A stretch of 38,673 nucleotides of DNA from Zoopage sp. CT-All. Its lineage: Eukaryota; Zoopagomycota; Zoopagomycetes; Zoopagales; Zoopagaceae. Below are positions 8,793 to 18,383 of the stretch, in pieces. Below the pieces are notes generated by a model. It worked only from the letters and a program-made list of their open reading frames with translations, was not told the origin of the DNA and did not search any database. The stretch spans positions 1 to 38,673 of the forward strand of contig QZWS01000027.1 in assembly GCA_004114245.1 (NCBI GenBank). Direction: 5' to 3'. The first letter of the stretch is position 1. Every line of letters begins with the position of its first letter. The translations under genes were made by a program, and so were the position numbers.

Positions 8793-10643
8793 ATGCGGCC
8801 CACCATTCGCCTCCTCTCCGTCCGCCTCCTTGCCCTTTTTCTACTCCTCGCCGTCCCCTCCCACGCTACCCTTACTGTCACCTACACCTCAGGTGCGCTC
8901 GCCACTGCCGACAACGCCACCCTCGCCCCCCTCATCACCTCCGTGCACACCCAGTCGTTCTTCCAGGACCCAAACCACAACACCCCCTTTACGCGCGCCG
9001 GCTACCCCGCCTATCTGCCCTTCATTCGTTCGGACAGTGGTGATAGCTGCGGGTTTGAGGTGGAGCAGGCCAACCCCGCCATGGTCGCATCCGGCGAGGC
9101 GTTTGCCCGGTACAACGAGTCCATCATGGTTGTGGAGTGGCCCCGCGCCGTTCAATGTCTAAATCTGGTGACCATCTCAGAGCTATTTGATCTTGCGACA
9201 CAGTACAATGCGTCGTTGGCCGGTGCGGGCCTGCCGTCGGCGAGAACACTGGTGGTGTTGCTTGCGAATCAGTACGATGGTGTTGCGGGCAATCCAGTGT
9301 ACGAGCCGTATCTGTCGCGCTCGCCCACCGTCACCGATGCCCCGCCGCCGGAAGGCCTCGACGTGCAGCTCGTGTTTAGTGAGCAGTTCCATATTCTGTA
9401 CGACGCGGAGCAGATGCGTCGGCTGCCACGCAACACCGTCACGTACACCGTAGTGCGTGAATCCGGGCCGTGGAATAAGCTGTTCGCCGCGCCGGATTTG
9501 CGCACCGCCGTGCTCGTCATTTTCGCCATTGACGCCACCGTGATTCTTGTCGCCGCTTTTCAGCTTGCGCTCGTCATATTCCGCCGCGAGTTTTCCTGGG
9601 ATATTCGCAATCTGATCTTCATAATGGGTCTCGTCGGGTCGTCGCTGTACGCCGCCACACTTCTCATGCGCATTCAGTCCTTCTCCACCCGCATCGTCGA
9701 GATGTGCTCTTCCTACCTCAACACCCTTGCCTTTCATATCCTGCTCTGGCTGTGGTCCGTCTTTGTGATGCACATCCGCAGGAGCAAATCCATCTACTAT
9801 TTACGCGCCTTCATTATTTTCGGGGTCGTCACAATGACCTTCTCCACCGCCTTCTCCGCCGCCATGCTCAACCTTGCCCCCACGCCCGTCCTCGTGACCA
9901 TGTCCAACGTGGTCGGATATTGGGTGCCCATCACACAGCTCGTGCTGGCCTGTATGTTTTTGGGCTACGCGGCCAAGTTTTGGGCCCGGCGTCGCGGGAT
10001 GCAAATCTCGCAGGCAACCAACGACGCTCTGAACCGCCTCCAATGGCTCGCTGCCATCGCCTTTTTTGCCTACACCGCGCTGGCCTTTACCAACCTGCGG
10101 CCCATCACACAGCTCATGGTCACCCCGCGGGCACTGGCTGCGATTGTGATACTGCGTATGTGCGCTGCTTCCATTCGCGGAATAGCGATTCTATCCGTGA
10201 TGGGAGTACGCTCCCCATCCCGCACCGCCGCTGCCGTCTCTGGTACCTACCACGGGTCACAGGACTCGGGCACTCGGTTCCTGCCGACACACGCCGTGTC
10301 CAGCTACGCGCGCAAAGGCAGTGCTGTGCCGCTCAAAACGCCACTGCCCATGACCATGCCGCGGATGAACTATGGAGGCGATACAGCGGAGAAGAAGCGC
10401 CTGGAGAGTATTACTGGTATCGCGAGCTCCGCGTGGCCCGAGCGCAGAATCATCCGAGAAGATGACGTCGACGACGCGTCGTCGTTTGTCGAGTCCTATA
10501 CCGCAGGAAGCTTTATATCGTCAAACTATGGTGCCGAGGAGGCTAGTCATAACAGCGTGTATGGGACTGCAATGGCATATGGCTACGGGGCCAATGTCGC
10601 ATCAATTGCATCGTACCACGAGGCCGAGAACCTTGATTTGTGA
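8793..10643 (+). CDS. Seven-TM receptor-like membrane protein with secreted N-terminal domain (paralogue 2)
   Basis: Single exon, 616 residues. The frame opens 48 bp earlier only at a GTG (8745), so the ATG at 8793 is the likely start, and it is followed at once by a good signal peptide (LLALFLLLAVPSHA). An ectodomain of about 210 residues with NNTS-type sites (NATL, NESI, NASL) follows. It ends in ESGPWNKLF, then come seven hydrophobic helices (about residues 240-480) and a long Ser/Ala/Tyr-rich cytosolic tail of about 135 residues. It is a paralogue of the protein at 4306-5959, with the same order of parts and shared blocks before TM1 and at the TM3-TM4 loop. It starts 102 bp after the stop of the LAA2-like gene. 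Ligand and function are unknown. The tail could be a phosphorylation or coupling region, which is inference only. Confidence 0.75.
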   Translation: MRPTIRLLSVRLLALFLLLAVPSHATLTVTYTSGALATADNATLAPLITSVHTQSFFQDPNHNTPFTRAGYPAYLPFIRSDSGDSCGFEVEQANPAMVASGEAFARYNESIMVVEWPRAVQCLNLVTISELFDLATQYNASLAGAGLPSARTLVVLLANQYDGVAGNPVYEPYLSRSPTVTDAPPPEGLDVQLVFSEQFHILYDAEQMRRLPRNTVTYTVVRESGPWNKLFAAPDLRTAVLVIFAIDATVILVAAFQLALVIFRREFSWDIRNLIFIMGLVGSSLYAATLLMRIQSFSTRIVEMCSSYLNTLAFHILLWLWSVFVMHIRRSKSIYYLRAFIIFGVVTMTFSTAFSAAMLNLAPTPVLVTMSNVVGYWVPITQLVLACMFLGYAAKFWARRRGMQISQATNDALNRLQWLAAIAFFAYTALAFTNLRPITQLMVTPRALAAIVILRMCAASIRGIAILSVMGVRSPSRTAAAVSGTYHGSQDSGTRFLPTHAVSSYARKGSAVPLKTPLPMTMPRMNYGGDTAEKKRLESITGIASSAWPERRIIREDDVDDASSFVESYTAGSFISSNYGAEEASHNSVYGTAMAYGYGANVASIASYHEAENLDL

Positions 10644-10671
10644 GTGAGCTGTGGACGGCGCATAGTTGCCT

Positions 10672-10719
10672 CCCGTCGCCCCGTCGCCCCGTCGTCCTGT
10701 CGTCCTGTCGCCCTTTCGT
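10672..10719. repeat. 8-nt minisatellite, six units of CCCGTCGC type
   Basis: Six tandem 8-mers: two perfect CCCGTCGC, then CCCGTCGT, CCTGTCGT, CCTGTCGC and CCTTTCGT. It lies 29 bp after the stop of the 7TM gene, probably in its 3' UTR. The rest of the 10644-11005 gap shows no gene. The stepwise changes along the array suggest slippage followed by point mutation. Confidence 0.85.
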
Positions 10720-11005
10720 TATAGCAGTTTCGATGGTTTTCCACTGAAGCACCAGGCGTGGAACAAAAGGCTGTTCACCCTCGTTGAGAACTATCTTTCT
10801 GCTCCCTGTTTGTTTGAAATACATCCTTGATGACGTTTGATCATTTCAGTGCGTATGGATGCTGTGAGTAGAATGCGGTTGACGCGTAACAGATTTGGGG
10901 TGATTGGCAGCTGGCAACCTGGACACTGAGTCATGAGTTGGAGCTGCCCATCACAGTCACAATTAGTCATCATCTCAGCCATAAACACTGCCACTGCTCT
11001 CCCCC

Positions 11006-12151
11006 ATGGCCGATAAAGACGACAAGACTCTCTTACCGGTCTCCAGCAGCAATCCTGAGCCTGCTCGGCCGACGCATCATAACGATGACGGCACGTTCAA
11101 GAACCCTTGGGAGTCGTTCAAGGAGCGACCACTTAATCCATCCACCGTCTGGCATCTCTGGAAGGACATGGAATTTTTCTCGATCAAAACCCCGTCAGGC
11201 GATGCGGCAAAGGCTCTTGTCGATCCTGTCGATGCCAAGACCCTTTCTTCGAATTTACCCGGCGAGGGTGACGTCAGGGCGACGTGGCTAGGACACGCGT
11301 GTTTCTTGCTGCAGTCCTCCACCGGGCTCGGCGTGCTCACCGATCCCATCTTCTCCGACCGTTGCTCACCAGTCCAGTTTGCCGGCCCGAAACGTTACAC
11401 CCCGCCCCCGTGCACCATTGAGGCAATACGCGATATGGTCCACGTTGTCATCATCAGTCACAACCATTACGATCATCTGGATCTCCCCACGCTCAAGCAG
11501 CTCAACCCCGATGTAGTGTACTTTGTGCCCATGGGCAATGCAAAGTGGATCCGTGATAATGTCGGCAAGGATGTCGTCGTTCACGAGTGTGATTGGTGGG
11601 ACGAGGTTGTGTTGGACACGGTCGGTAGGACGCGCGGGCTCAAGGTGACGTGCACTCCGTGTCAGCACTTTACCGGCCGCTCCCTAAATGATCGCTTCCA
11701 CACGCTCTGGGCCAGCTGGTGCATCCAATTTCCCACTGTCGACGCTGCCATGAATGGTCCCCGTGTGTTCTTTGGCGGCGATACCGGCTACAGGTCAGTG
11801 GATAAAGGCATGGCACAGGCTGATGAAGAAGCTCTCCCGCATTGTCCCGCTTTCAAGGAGATTGGCGCAAAACTGGGCCCATTCGATCTTGCCATGATTC
11901 CTATCGGGGCCTACTCGCCCCGCTGGTTCATGTCCCCCGTCCATTGTGATCCAAGTGACGCGGTGCTACTACACAAGGATGTGCGGTCGCGAATGTCAGT
12001 GGGCATGCACTGGGGGACGTTCACGTTGACGGACGAGCCCGTGGACGAGCCACCAGTGCGGTTGAGAGAGGCATTGAAGAGGCACGGCGTCGCAGAAGAG
12101 GAATTTGTGACCATCCGAATTGGAGCGTCGATCGTAATCAAGAGAGAGTGA
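11006..12151 (+). CDS. FMP30: N-acyl-phosphatidylethanolamine-hydrolysing phospholipase D (metallo-beta-lactamase fold)
   Basis: Intronless, 381 residues, ATG at 11006. NAPE-PLDs cleave N-acyl-PE to N-acylethanolamine and phosphatidic acid with a two-zinc centre. Visible motifs include WLGHACFLL near residue 95, the zinc signature SHNHYDHLD (HxHxDH) near 151, CTPCQHFTGRSLNDR (further metal His) near 218, FFGGDTGY (bridging Asp) near 257, and GMHWGTF near the end. Length and motif order match the fungal family (yeast Fmp30, a mitochondrial inner-membrane protein; mammalian NAPEPLD). No membrane segment or clear mitochondrial presequence is seen here, so the location is uncertain. The gene converges on the P450, 158 bp between stops. 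Confidence 0.88.
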   Translation: MADKDDKTLLPVSSSNPEPARPTHHNDDGTFKNPWESFKERPLNPSTVWHLWKDMEFFSIKTPSGDAAKALVDPVDAKTLSSNLPGEGDVRATWLGHACFLLQSSTGLGVLTDPIFSDRCSPVQFAGPKRYTPPPCTIEAIRDMVHVVIISHNHYDHLDLPTLKQLNPDVVYFVPMGNAKWIRDNVGKDVVVHECDWWDEVVLDTVGRTRGLKVTCTPCQHFTGRSLNDRFHTLWASWCIQFPTVDAAMNGPRVFFGGDTGYRSVDKGMAQADEEALPHCPAFKEIGAKLGPFDLAMIPIGAYSPRWFMSPVHCDPSDAVLLHKDVRSRMSVGMHWGTFTLTDEPVDEPPVRLREALKRHGVAEEEFVTIRIGASIVIKRE

Positions 12152-12309
12152 ATATTTGGCTGTCGATTGACGTGAATGTAAATTCAGTATTGTTGCCTTG
12201 GAGTGCAGTGTTGGCCAACTAATCCGACGACATTGCCAATATGCCTCCAAATCGACCACAGCATTTTGACTAAAGTATCTATTGACTTATAAACCCTGAT
12301 CGGAACGTG

Positions 12310-14055
12310 CTACAGCCTCTCGGTGAATACCAAGCGCAGGTCTTTCGGCTTGATCAGAGTGGTGCCCTCGAACACCAGTTCCTGGGTGTGGATCGAGTCC
12401 GTCGGCAGCGCAATTCGGAACCTGCGCAGCAACTTGGCCAGGACAACACGTTGCTCCAGCAGCGAGAAATTCATTCCAATACCTAGAAATGCGTGAGCTG
12501 CTGTGCAGAAATGATCAGGCACTACAGATGCGACTGCCGCCACCGAAAACAAAGAATTTGGAATGGTCGGTATCGACGTGCTCACTCTTAAACCACCTCT
12601 CTGGATGAAACTCATCAGGATCAGAAAAAACCATCGGATTGCGATGAAGTGCGAAGGAATTCAAAAAGACTCTCGTTCCTTTTCGTAGAATCAATGGGTC
12701 ACGGTTAGCGACAAGGCGATTGGGGCTGCTCGAGAACTTCATGTCTACGTCCTCGCCGATCGAGCGCATCGGAATGTTCTGAACGGGTGGGTATAGGCGT
12801 AGTGATTCGCGGATGACAGCATCGAGGAGAGGCAGCTTCGCGGTCATGTCAGGAACCGCGGTTTGGTTTGGCAGTGCGTCATTAAACTCGTCAATCAGTC
12901 GGTCTTGATATTCCTAGCAAGCAATTGTCAGCGAGAGTTTTATCATATCTTCGACTTGCTGGATGCGTTGCAAGGAGGTACATCGCGACTGCAAGCGCGG
13001 TCGAAGTGGTTTCGTGCCCAGCAATGAACTGAATCACAAGGTTGTCCTATGTCGCATTTCGCCGTGAGCCAAAGAAAGACCGAGGATGATGAGCATACCC
13101 TGATCTCTTTCGTCGTAAGCGAATCGTCATCAATGGCGGCCTCGTCGTTGAGGGCCTCGAGCATAGACGTAAGCAGATCCTTGTCCTTGTCCTCCACCTC
13201 CTCGCCAGCTTGCTGAATGGCACTCAGCTGCGCCCGTTTCTCGTCGATTATATTTGATATGCCTTGGTTGAACAGATCGAGCGTTTTCCAATACTTGTGC
13301 CGGAGCGGATTCCACCAGCGATCGAGCCTCGGGAATATCATATAAAATAAACCATTGCTAGTCGCACTCATGAGCTGTGAGTATTGCTCGAGCATGGGCG
13401 ATCCCGCATGGGCGAGGGCGTGAAACTCATGGCCGAGAATGGCCTTCCCGAGCACGTCCAGCGTCAGGCGCGACATCCATGCATGCACATCCACCGTCAC
13501 GACCTTTCCATCTTCGCCCTGGACCGCGCTAGGCATCCATGCGTCGATAAGATCATCCGCGCAGCGATCAAATACCTCGGGCGACCACTTGCGACGAAAT
13601 ATGGGTCCCATCACGCGTCGGAATCTGCGCCATACGTCTCCGTTGCTGCTGACCAAATTTATGCCCACGAACTGATCAATCAAAGCGTCGGGGACCATGG
13701 AGTTCAGATCAAGCTTGAGAAAGATATCTGGGCTGCGGGCATACTGCACCGCATGTGCGCTGTCGCCCAACACGTAGATCCATTCGCCCATCCATATCTT
13801 GAAGATGCCATCAGCATGCAGCCGTGGCTTGTACACCTCGCGGTATTCGGTCAAGCAGTCCCGCGGCCGCAATGTCACTCGCAGCGATTCGAGTATGCTC
13901 AGACTGAGGACATCCATGCGGGGCCGGGTGCGAGTCGAGCGGCGGATGGCGGCTATAGCCAGGGAGATGACGACGAGGGAGGATGCCGCAATAGCTCCCG
14001 CTGGGCTTGCTGACGCAATGTCGGATATTTTGTGGAGCACGCGATCGAGAAACAT
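12310..14055 (-). CDS. Cytochrome P450 monooxygenase, membrane-anchored
   Basis: Four exons on the minus strand: 14055-13099, 13046-12960, 12913-12526 and 12482-12310, total 1605 nt, 534 residues. The introns are 52 nt (GTATGC), 46 nt (GCAAGT, a GC-AG intron) and 43 nt (GTAGTG). The N-terminus has a membrane anchor (AGAIAASSLVVISLAIAAI). Splicing restores every P450 landmark: I-helix AGHETT, K-helix ExxR in VIRESLRLYPP, PERWF, and the haem loop FGGGSRICIG, whose Cys codon spans the last splice site. The protein would hydroxylate or oxidise a small lipophilic substrate at the ER with a P450 reductase. No CYP family was recognised and no biosynthetic cluster surrounds it, so the substrate is open. 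The GC donor at 12959 is forced: the GT four bases further in puts the next exon out of frame. Confidence 0.92.
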
Positions 14056-14162
14056 TGCTGGTGTTGGGAGATGAGGCGAGAATCGGCCAAGGGGCTATGT
14101 GAAAATCGGTGACACGCCGAATCCGAGCCGAGCTTAGTCATCCATGGTGCAGCCGACAAGGA

Positions 14163-14174
14163 ATATATATATTA
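14163..14174 (-). promoter_or_regulatory. TATA-like element upstream of the P450 gene
   Basis: An alternating TA run (ATATATATATTA on the plus strand) about 110 bp upstream of the P450 ATG, in the 189-bp gap before the AP180 stop. The position is reasonable for a core promoter, but no functional evidence exists. Confidence 0.35.
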
Positions 14175-14244
14175 GGACTGAAGCAGCTTGACATCGCACT
14201 AAACAGAGACCACTACTACATTACAACTTGGTGCTGCTCCACAA

Positions 14245-16340
14245 TTAGCGGAAGATTGGTGGCTGGCTGGCCGTTTCGTGGCTTACACTTGGATGCAGAG
14301 GATCGAGGTCGGCCAAGAAATCAGTCGCTCTGCTGCCTCCCACAGCAGTGCTACCTCCCATCGCTATCTGGGGCGCGGCACTGCCTACCCAGCTGCGTCG
14401 ATGCGCACTTGGATTGAACCCTGGACGTGAAGCCCCAAATTGGCCAGTGAACGTGTCCGTGGTCGACCGGTTGGTGGCAAGGAAAGGGTTGGTCAAAGCA
14501 GGCGCTGGTTGATTCCAGCTCACTGTGCTGCTTTCGAACGGTGCCGTCGAAGCGGCAGTGGCAGACATACCGTCGGTTAGCAGGAGTCGGTGAGACTGTC
14601 CAAATGGATTGGTGACACTGCTGTTCGTTCCAGATGTCGCCGACGCTGAGAACGGGTTCATTGGGTTGAACGACGGCATTGCGCCGGAATACGACTGGGT
14701 GGACACGAGTGACGTAGAGGACATGGCCCATGGTGTCGGCTGCGCAGTGGGCACGCCCGAACGAACACCGCTGTAAAGAGCCACCGTATTGGAACCGCCG
14801 AGTGTTTGGTACGATGTTGTCGATGAGTATGGCAACAGAGACTGCGTTGTGGTTGACATGAACGCAGAAGCGGCTGCATTAGCAGCATCTGCGGGGTTTC
14901 GGAAAGGGTTGTACGTTCCAGGAGCGGCAGCACTTCCTCCTTCAGCGGAATAAGGCACGATGGCGTTGGACGCAAGCATGCGCTGCTCCTCTTCGATGCT
15001 CGCGAAAAAGTCGAGGATCTCTGGGCGAGCGTTGGGTGGTGGTGGCGGTGGCATTGGCGGGAGCTCCTGTGGCGTGTGTCTCATCATTGCAAACTGAGAG
15101 CCGCCAGCAACCAAATCGGGCACAGAGCGGGCTGGCCGAAGAATTTCGGAACGAGGGCGTGCGCTCGTCGAGCTAAATGTCTCCGTCGGCCTGGTCGATG
15201 GCTTGCGTTCTGCATCAATGTTAGAAAGTGACACTGCAGTGTAGTAACTTGCCAGTCTCTTTCAACACCTTATTGCGAAGGTACGCAGCGCGATTCGCTT
15301 CAAAGTCCGGGTGGTTCAGATACTCTTCCAAGGCGATGGCAAGCGACAGGGGTGGCTAGATCCTTGGTTAGCAGCAGTGGTGCTAATTCGTCTGGAACCC
15401 ACATGCTTCATAACCGGGACCGACATGCGCATGTTGTGCTGCAGCCGTCGAGCATTTCTCAGATAATCGACGATGCCCTCTACTTGCTCGGAAAACTCGC
15501 GATACGCCACTAATACACGGGTAGCGTCTGTCTTCTCCAGCTCAAAATATTTCTCTGATGGCAACGATTCAGCAACTAGCAGACTGCAGAAATATACCTG
15601 CCAAGCATATTAATAACGCCCTCATTTACAGCTTGAAAAAGGCGAAGGAGATCTCGCACGCACAGGGACAAGGCTCCCAGGGCAGCTGCATCATCCTCGA
15701 TTCGCGGCTCTTCAAAAACTCGATACTTCACCAATGCAGCCATTTGCTTGCGAATGACCGAAATATCCTCCAGCAGTCCCTGGCTAAGCTCGAGCCGCCG
15801 CAATCGCCCTTCGGCGGCCAGGCTTGCCACACCGGGATGGAAGCTGTCACGACGCGACTGGTTGCGGCTAAGCGATGCCGTGCTCATACCCGCATACGAC
15901 CGCACAAAGTCCATCTTCAACTGATGGTACGCCACAACCTTGACATCCAAGTATGCAGCATAGGAGAGAAGGGAGGCGTCGGGACGGCCAGACGGCAACT
16001 GAGCGGCGGAATTCTTGACGGCACGGCTGAAGAACGATGGCTGCGTGCACAAATAGCCCATCACACGCTCCTCGGCCCCGTCGCGCATGATGCAGTGCGC
16101 AAGAGAGAGTGTTTTCAGCGCCACGAGACGCCCGGAGCCGCTCTCCTGGGCGATGCGGCGGTGGCAGAGCTCGAACAGCTCCGAGATGGATACATCCCGA
16201 GTCCATGTCGCATTGACAAGGACTAGGCGGCTGATTCAGCAAACGAGGGTATATCATTCGAGGCTACCGTCGACGTGCTTTTGCTTTGGCGGAACCGGGT
16301 CCTTGTTGGTTGCTTTGGTGAACGAGCGATGCACACCCAT
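14245..16340 (-). CDS. YAP1801: AP180/CALM-type clathrin assembly protein with ANTH domain (Yap1801-like)
   Basis: Five exons on the minus strand: 16340-16268, 16222-15602, 15554-15403, 15355-15253 and 15209-14245, total 1914 nt, 637 residues. The introns are 45 nt (GTAGCC), 47 nt (GCAGGT), 47 nt (GTGGGT) and 43 nt (GCAAGT). Two of the four have GC donors, each forced by frame and homology. The ATG at 16340 gives MGVHRSFTKATNKDPVPPKQ, which carries the ANTH phosphoinositide motif KATx6PKxKH. The ANTH domain runs to about residue 280 and includes the conserved NEGVINMLEKYFELEK, completed only across the GC-AG junction. The C-terminal half is disordered, with a polyproline run and four NPF motifs that bind EH-domain proteins such as Ede1/Eps15. 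The protein would link PI(4,5)P2, clathrin and v-SNARE cargo at endocytic sites. Confidence 0.93.
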
Positions 16341-16869
16341 CGTGCAGAAATCAGGCGAGAGCTCTGGCCGAGCCACGCTGTCCATGTGGGAAGTCTCCAC
16401 CAGTGCCAGGGCTGTTAGTATTAGCCCAAGTCGGGAATGCCCCCATGCTGTCATAATGCCAGTGATGATGCAGCTTCTCGGAACAGGCATCTGCCCAGGA
16501 TGACCCGATCATGCTCTTCCAATGGGATGCAAATTCACAGTGGCAGATATGTTGGAGCAAGGACATAGCAGCCAGAGATACGGTGTGTAGGCAGTTGAAA
16601 GAATGTATTGGATGTATTTTTATGTCTGAGCTGCCCACCATTGTGGAATAACCTATAGTCAACATAAGCTGTCATGCTCGTGTGGTTTTAGAAGAGAGAG
16701 CAGATATTGGTAAGAGATCACTAATGATTGCTCCTTGAGGGAATCAGCTACAAAGATACTAACAACTAGCTTGGTGACCTAGCCATTAGTCAACATCCTG
16801 CGCATTTCACACACCTAGCCTGTTGGTGCCTGCAATCCATTCTCAACAAGAGTGAGAAATCTAATCCTC
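16341..16869. other. Intergenic gap upstream of AP180
   Basis: No gene seen. It should hold the AP180 promoter, without an obvious TATA box. From about 16690 rightward it is the left end of the duplicated segment that carries the nuclease-like gene. Confidence 0.6.
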
Positions 16870-17860
16870 CTAAAATGTCCCTTGGCTCTGTTTCAGCCCC
16901 ACGGCATAGCATCTCATGCTCCACAGATGATCGAGGATCAGCTTCCTCTCCTCAGGTATAGAGATACACAGGCCTCTCTTTCCGGGGTACTTGAATACCT
17001 CGATGTCTTCGTTGGGCGCACCTCCGAACAGCTTGTTCCGGTAGGAGGTTGCCATTCTCATCGAGTAGAAGTAGAACTCTTCGCCTCGGATTTTGACCCC
17101 CATCATTCTCTCGGGATACGTTTCATCCACTGGTTCAGCATTTTCCTGATACGCTGCAATCATGCAAGATGCGAGCCGGATATCCCCCGTCCTTTCGTCC
17201 GCCTCGTGTTTGTTCTCATGCACAACCAATAGGATGTTGGTTCCTCTCCTCACATCTTTATCGACATTTGCTCTAAACTCCTTATTCCCTACAGTAAGCC
17301 TAAGAGTGAAGGGCGACATGGTAAGCTTTCTGCCGTCGTCGTATTTGGCGGCCTTCATGAGATCGGTTGCCATGTTGTTGATGTACCTCTCTTCTCGGGG
17401 AATATTGGTGTCTTGTTCGTTGACCATAGTCACGATGCTCAGTTTGTTAAGGAATGAACATGCTGCGTCACTTATCTCTGGATGCTCGACCGGATTGAAG
17501 CAGAAGATATGGGGGGGACCGATTCCATTGAGATACAAATCTGTGACTGAGGTTGGAGGCGGTTGAGTTGCTTTCCGTATACCCATCGCGTCTGAGAATG
17601 ATTCTTTGTTGATAATCTGGATTCTTAGTCCGTTTCCTTCCACATGGTCGAACAATTTAACGGAGCGCTTGAACTCGAGCGTGTTGCCATCCATGCTGTT
17701 GGAATCTGTGCGAGAATCCCAAGTTCTGATTGTCTTTGTGGTGCTTGGACTGTACATTCTCTTCCAGTGCTGTCCCAGGAGGATATCTCTTGTGCGGACG
17801 GGAATGTAGCATTTGCGGAGTGCACAAAACATGCAGGGTAAGCGAGAGATGGCAAACTGT
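16690..17860. repeat. Direct duplication, copy 1 (partner 19085-20240)
   Basis: Clear similarity to 19085-20240 in the same orientation, offset about 2.4 kb. It covers the whole ORF of the PD-(D/E)XK-like gene plus about 180 bp downstream of its stop and about 28 bp upstream of its ATG. Shared non-coding words include GAGAGCAGAT, GAGGGAATCAGCT and CTAGCCTGTTG. Confidence 0.85.
16870..17832 (-). CDS. PD-(D/E)XK nuclease-like protein, paralogue A (C-terminus truncated)
   Basis: Intronless ORF of 320 residues from the ATG at 17832. No exact family recognised. A nuclease-like signature is visible: acidic residues in REERYINNMATDL (about 146-158), then VDKDVRRG (Asp 191 or 193), a hydrophobic strand ILLVVHENKH (Glu206-x-Lys208), and a helix IRLASCMIAAYQEN (Gln229). 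The order Glu, Asp, ExK, QxxxY-like helix fits the PD-(D/E)XK superfamily, versions of which are much expanded in some fungal genomes and in effector or selfish proteins. The N-terminus is basic and could be a targeting sequence. It ends nine or more residues earlier than paralogue B. Sequence matching the rest of B's tail persists after its stop, so a stop mutation shortened it. The core ORF is intact, suggesting past selection. Function is not established. Confidence 0.6.
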   Translation of the reverse strand: MFCALRKCYIPVRTRDILLGQHWKRMYSPSTTKTIRTWDSRTDSNSMDGNTLEFKRSVKLFDHVEGNGLRIQIINKESFSDAMGIRKATQPPPTSVTDLYLNGIGPPHIFCFNPVEHPEISDAACSFLNKLSIVTMVNEQDTNIPREERYINNMATDLMKAAKYDDGRKLTMSPFTLRLTVGNKEFRANVDKDVRRGTNILLVVHENKHEADERTGDIRLASCMIAAYQENAEPVDETYPERMMGVKIRGEEFYFYSMRMATSYRNKLFGGAPNEDIEVFKYPGKRGLCISIPEERKLILDHLWSMRCYAVGLKQSQGTF

Positions 17861-17865
17861 TGGCA

Positions 17866-17896
17866 GTGTTGACTGTGTCGGATGACTGGCTTTCTA
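17866..17896. repeat. 30-bp repeat also found at 28391-28420
   Basis: GTGTTGACTGTGTCGGATGA followed by CTGGCTTTCTA. It matches 28391-28420 with one substitution and one gap. Both copies lie just 5' of a minus-strand ORF, 33 bp here and 0 bp there. Confidence 0.75.
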
Positions 17897-17937
17897 ATGG
17901 TCTCAGCAAGGATGTCACCAGTGTTAGGTTAAGTAGG

Positions 17938-18260
17938 ATCTCAGATGTGCTCAGGATATACTAATACTATGTCATCACCTTGATGATATCTTTGTTTTCT
18001 GGGTTCCAGGCTGTTGAGTCTGACTAAATCATTGCTCTTATCACAACAATATTGTTGGGTTTTGTAAGATCACAGATGTGTTCAGGGTATAGAATTTTTT
18101 GTATTTGTCAGAAGGCAAGTTGTACTCACTCTCCTTTTATACTGTCGGATTACTAATGCTACGTCATCACTTTGATGATGTCTTAGTTCTTCTGAATTCT
18201 GTTATATTCCAGGCTGTTGAGTCTGACTAAGCCATCGCTTATATCACAACAAATATAATC
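17938..18260. repeat. Imperfect direct repeats in AT-rich spacer
   Basis: Two diverged repeat sets. GATCTCAGATGTGCTCAGG (about 17938) recurs as GATCACAGATGTGTTCAGG (about 18068). A longer block, from ACTAATACTATGTCATCACC (about 17960) through GGCTGTTGAGTCTGACTAA to TATCACAACAATAT, recurs at about 18151-18258. The period is about 130-200 bp. Probably old transposon or satellite debris. Confidence 0.75.
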
Positions 18261-18266
18261 CCTAAC

Positions 18267-18383
18267 TGTTATGCCCACTGGGACTGGGGGCTCCTGGGGG
18301 CAGTCATGCAGTAGTATGTGAGGGATGACAGGTGTAACGTGTGTTAATTGCACAGAAAGGATAATAGACCCTATATTCCAACA
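18267..18383 (-). mobile_element. LTR-like fragment (TGTTGGAATATAGG ... GCATAACA)
   Basis: Read on the minus strand, this 117-bp stretch begins TGTTGGAATATAGG and ends GGGCATAACA, a TG...CA bounded unit. The same end sequences bound 29133-29229 on the other strand. TGTTGGAATA starts are common in Ty1/copia LTRs. No target-site duplication or internal coding region was seen, so a solo LTR is only a possibility. Confidence 0.35.

Noticed and set aside
12310-14055. Secondary-metabolite cluster around the P450
   Set aside because: No synthase, terpene cyclase, transporter or cluster regulator lies next to it; the neighbours are housekeeping genes.
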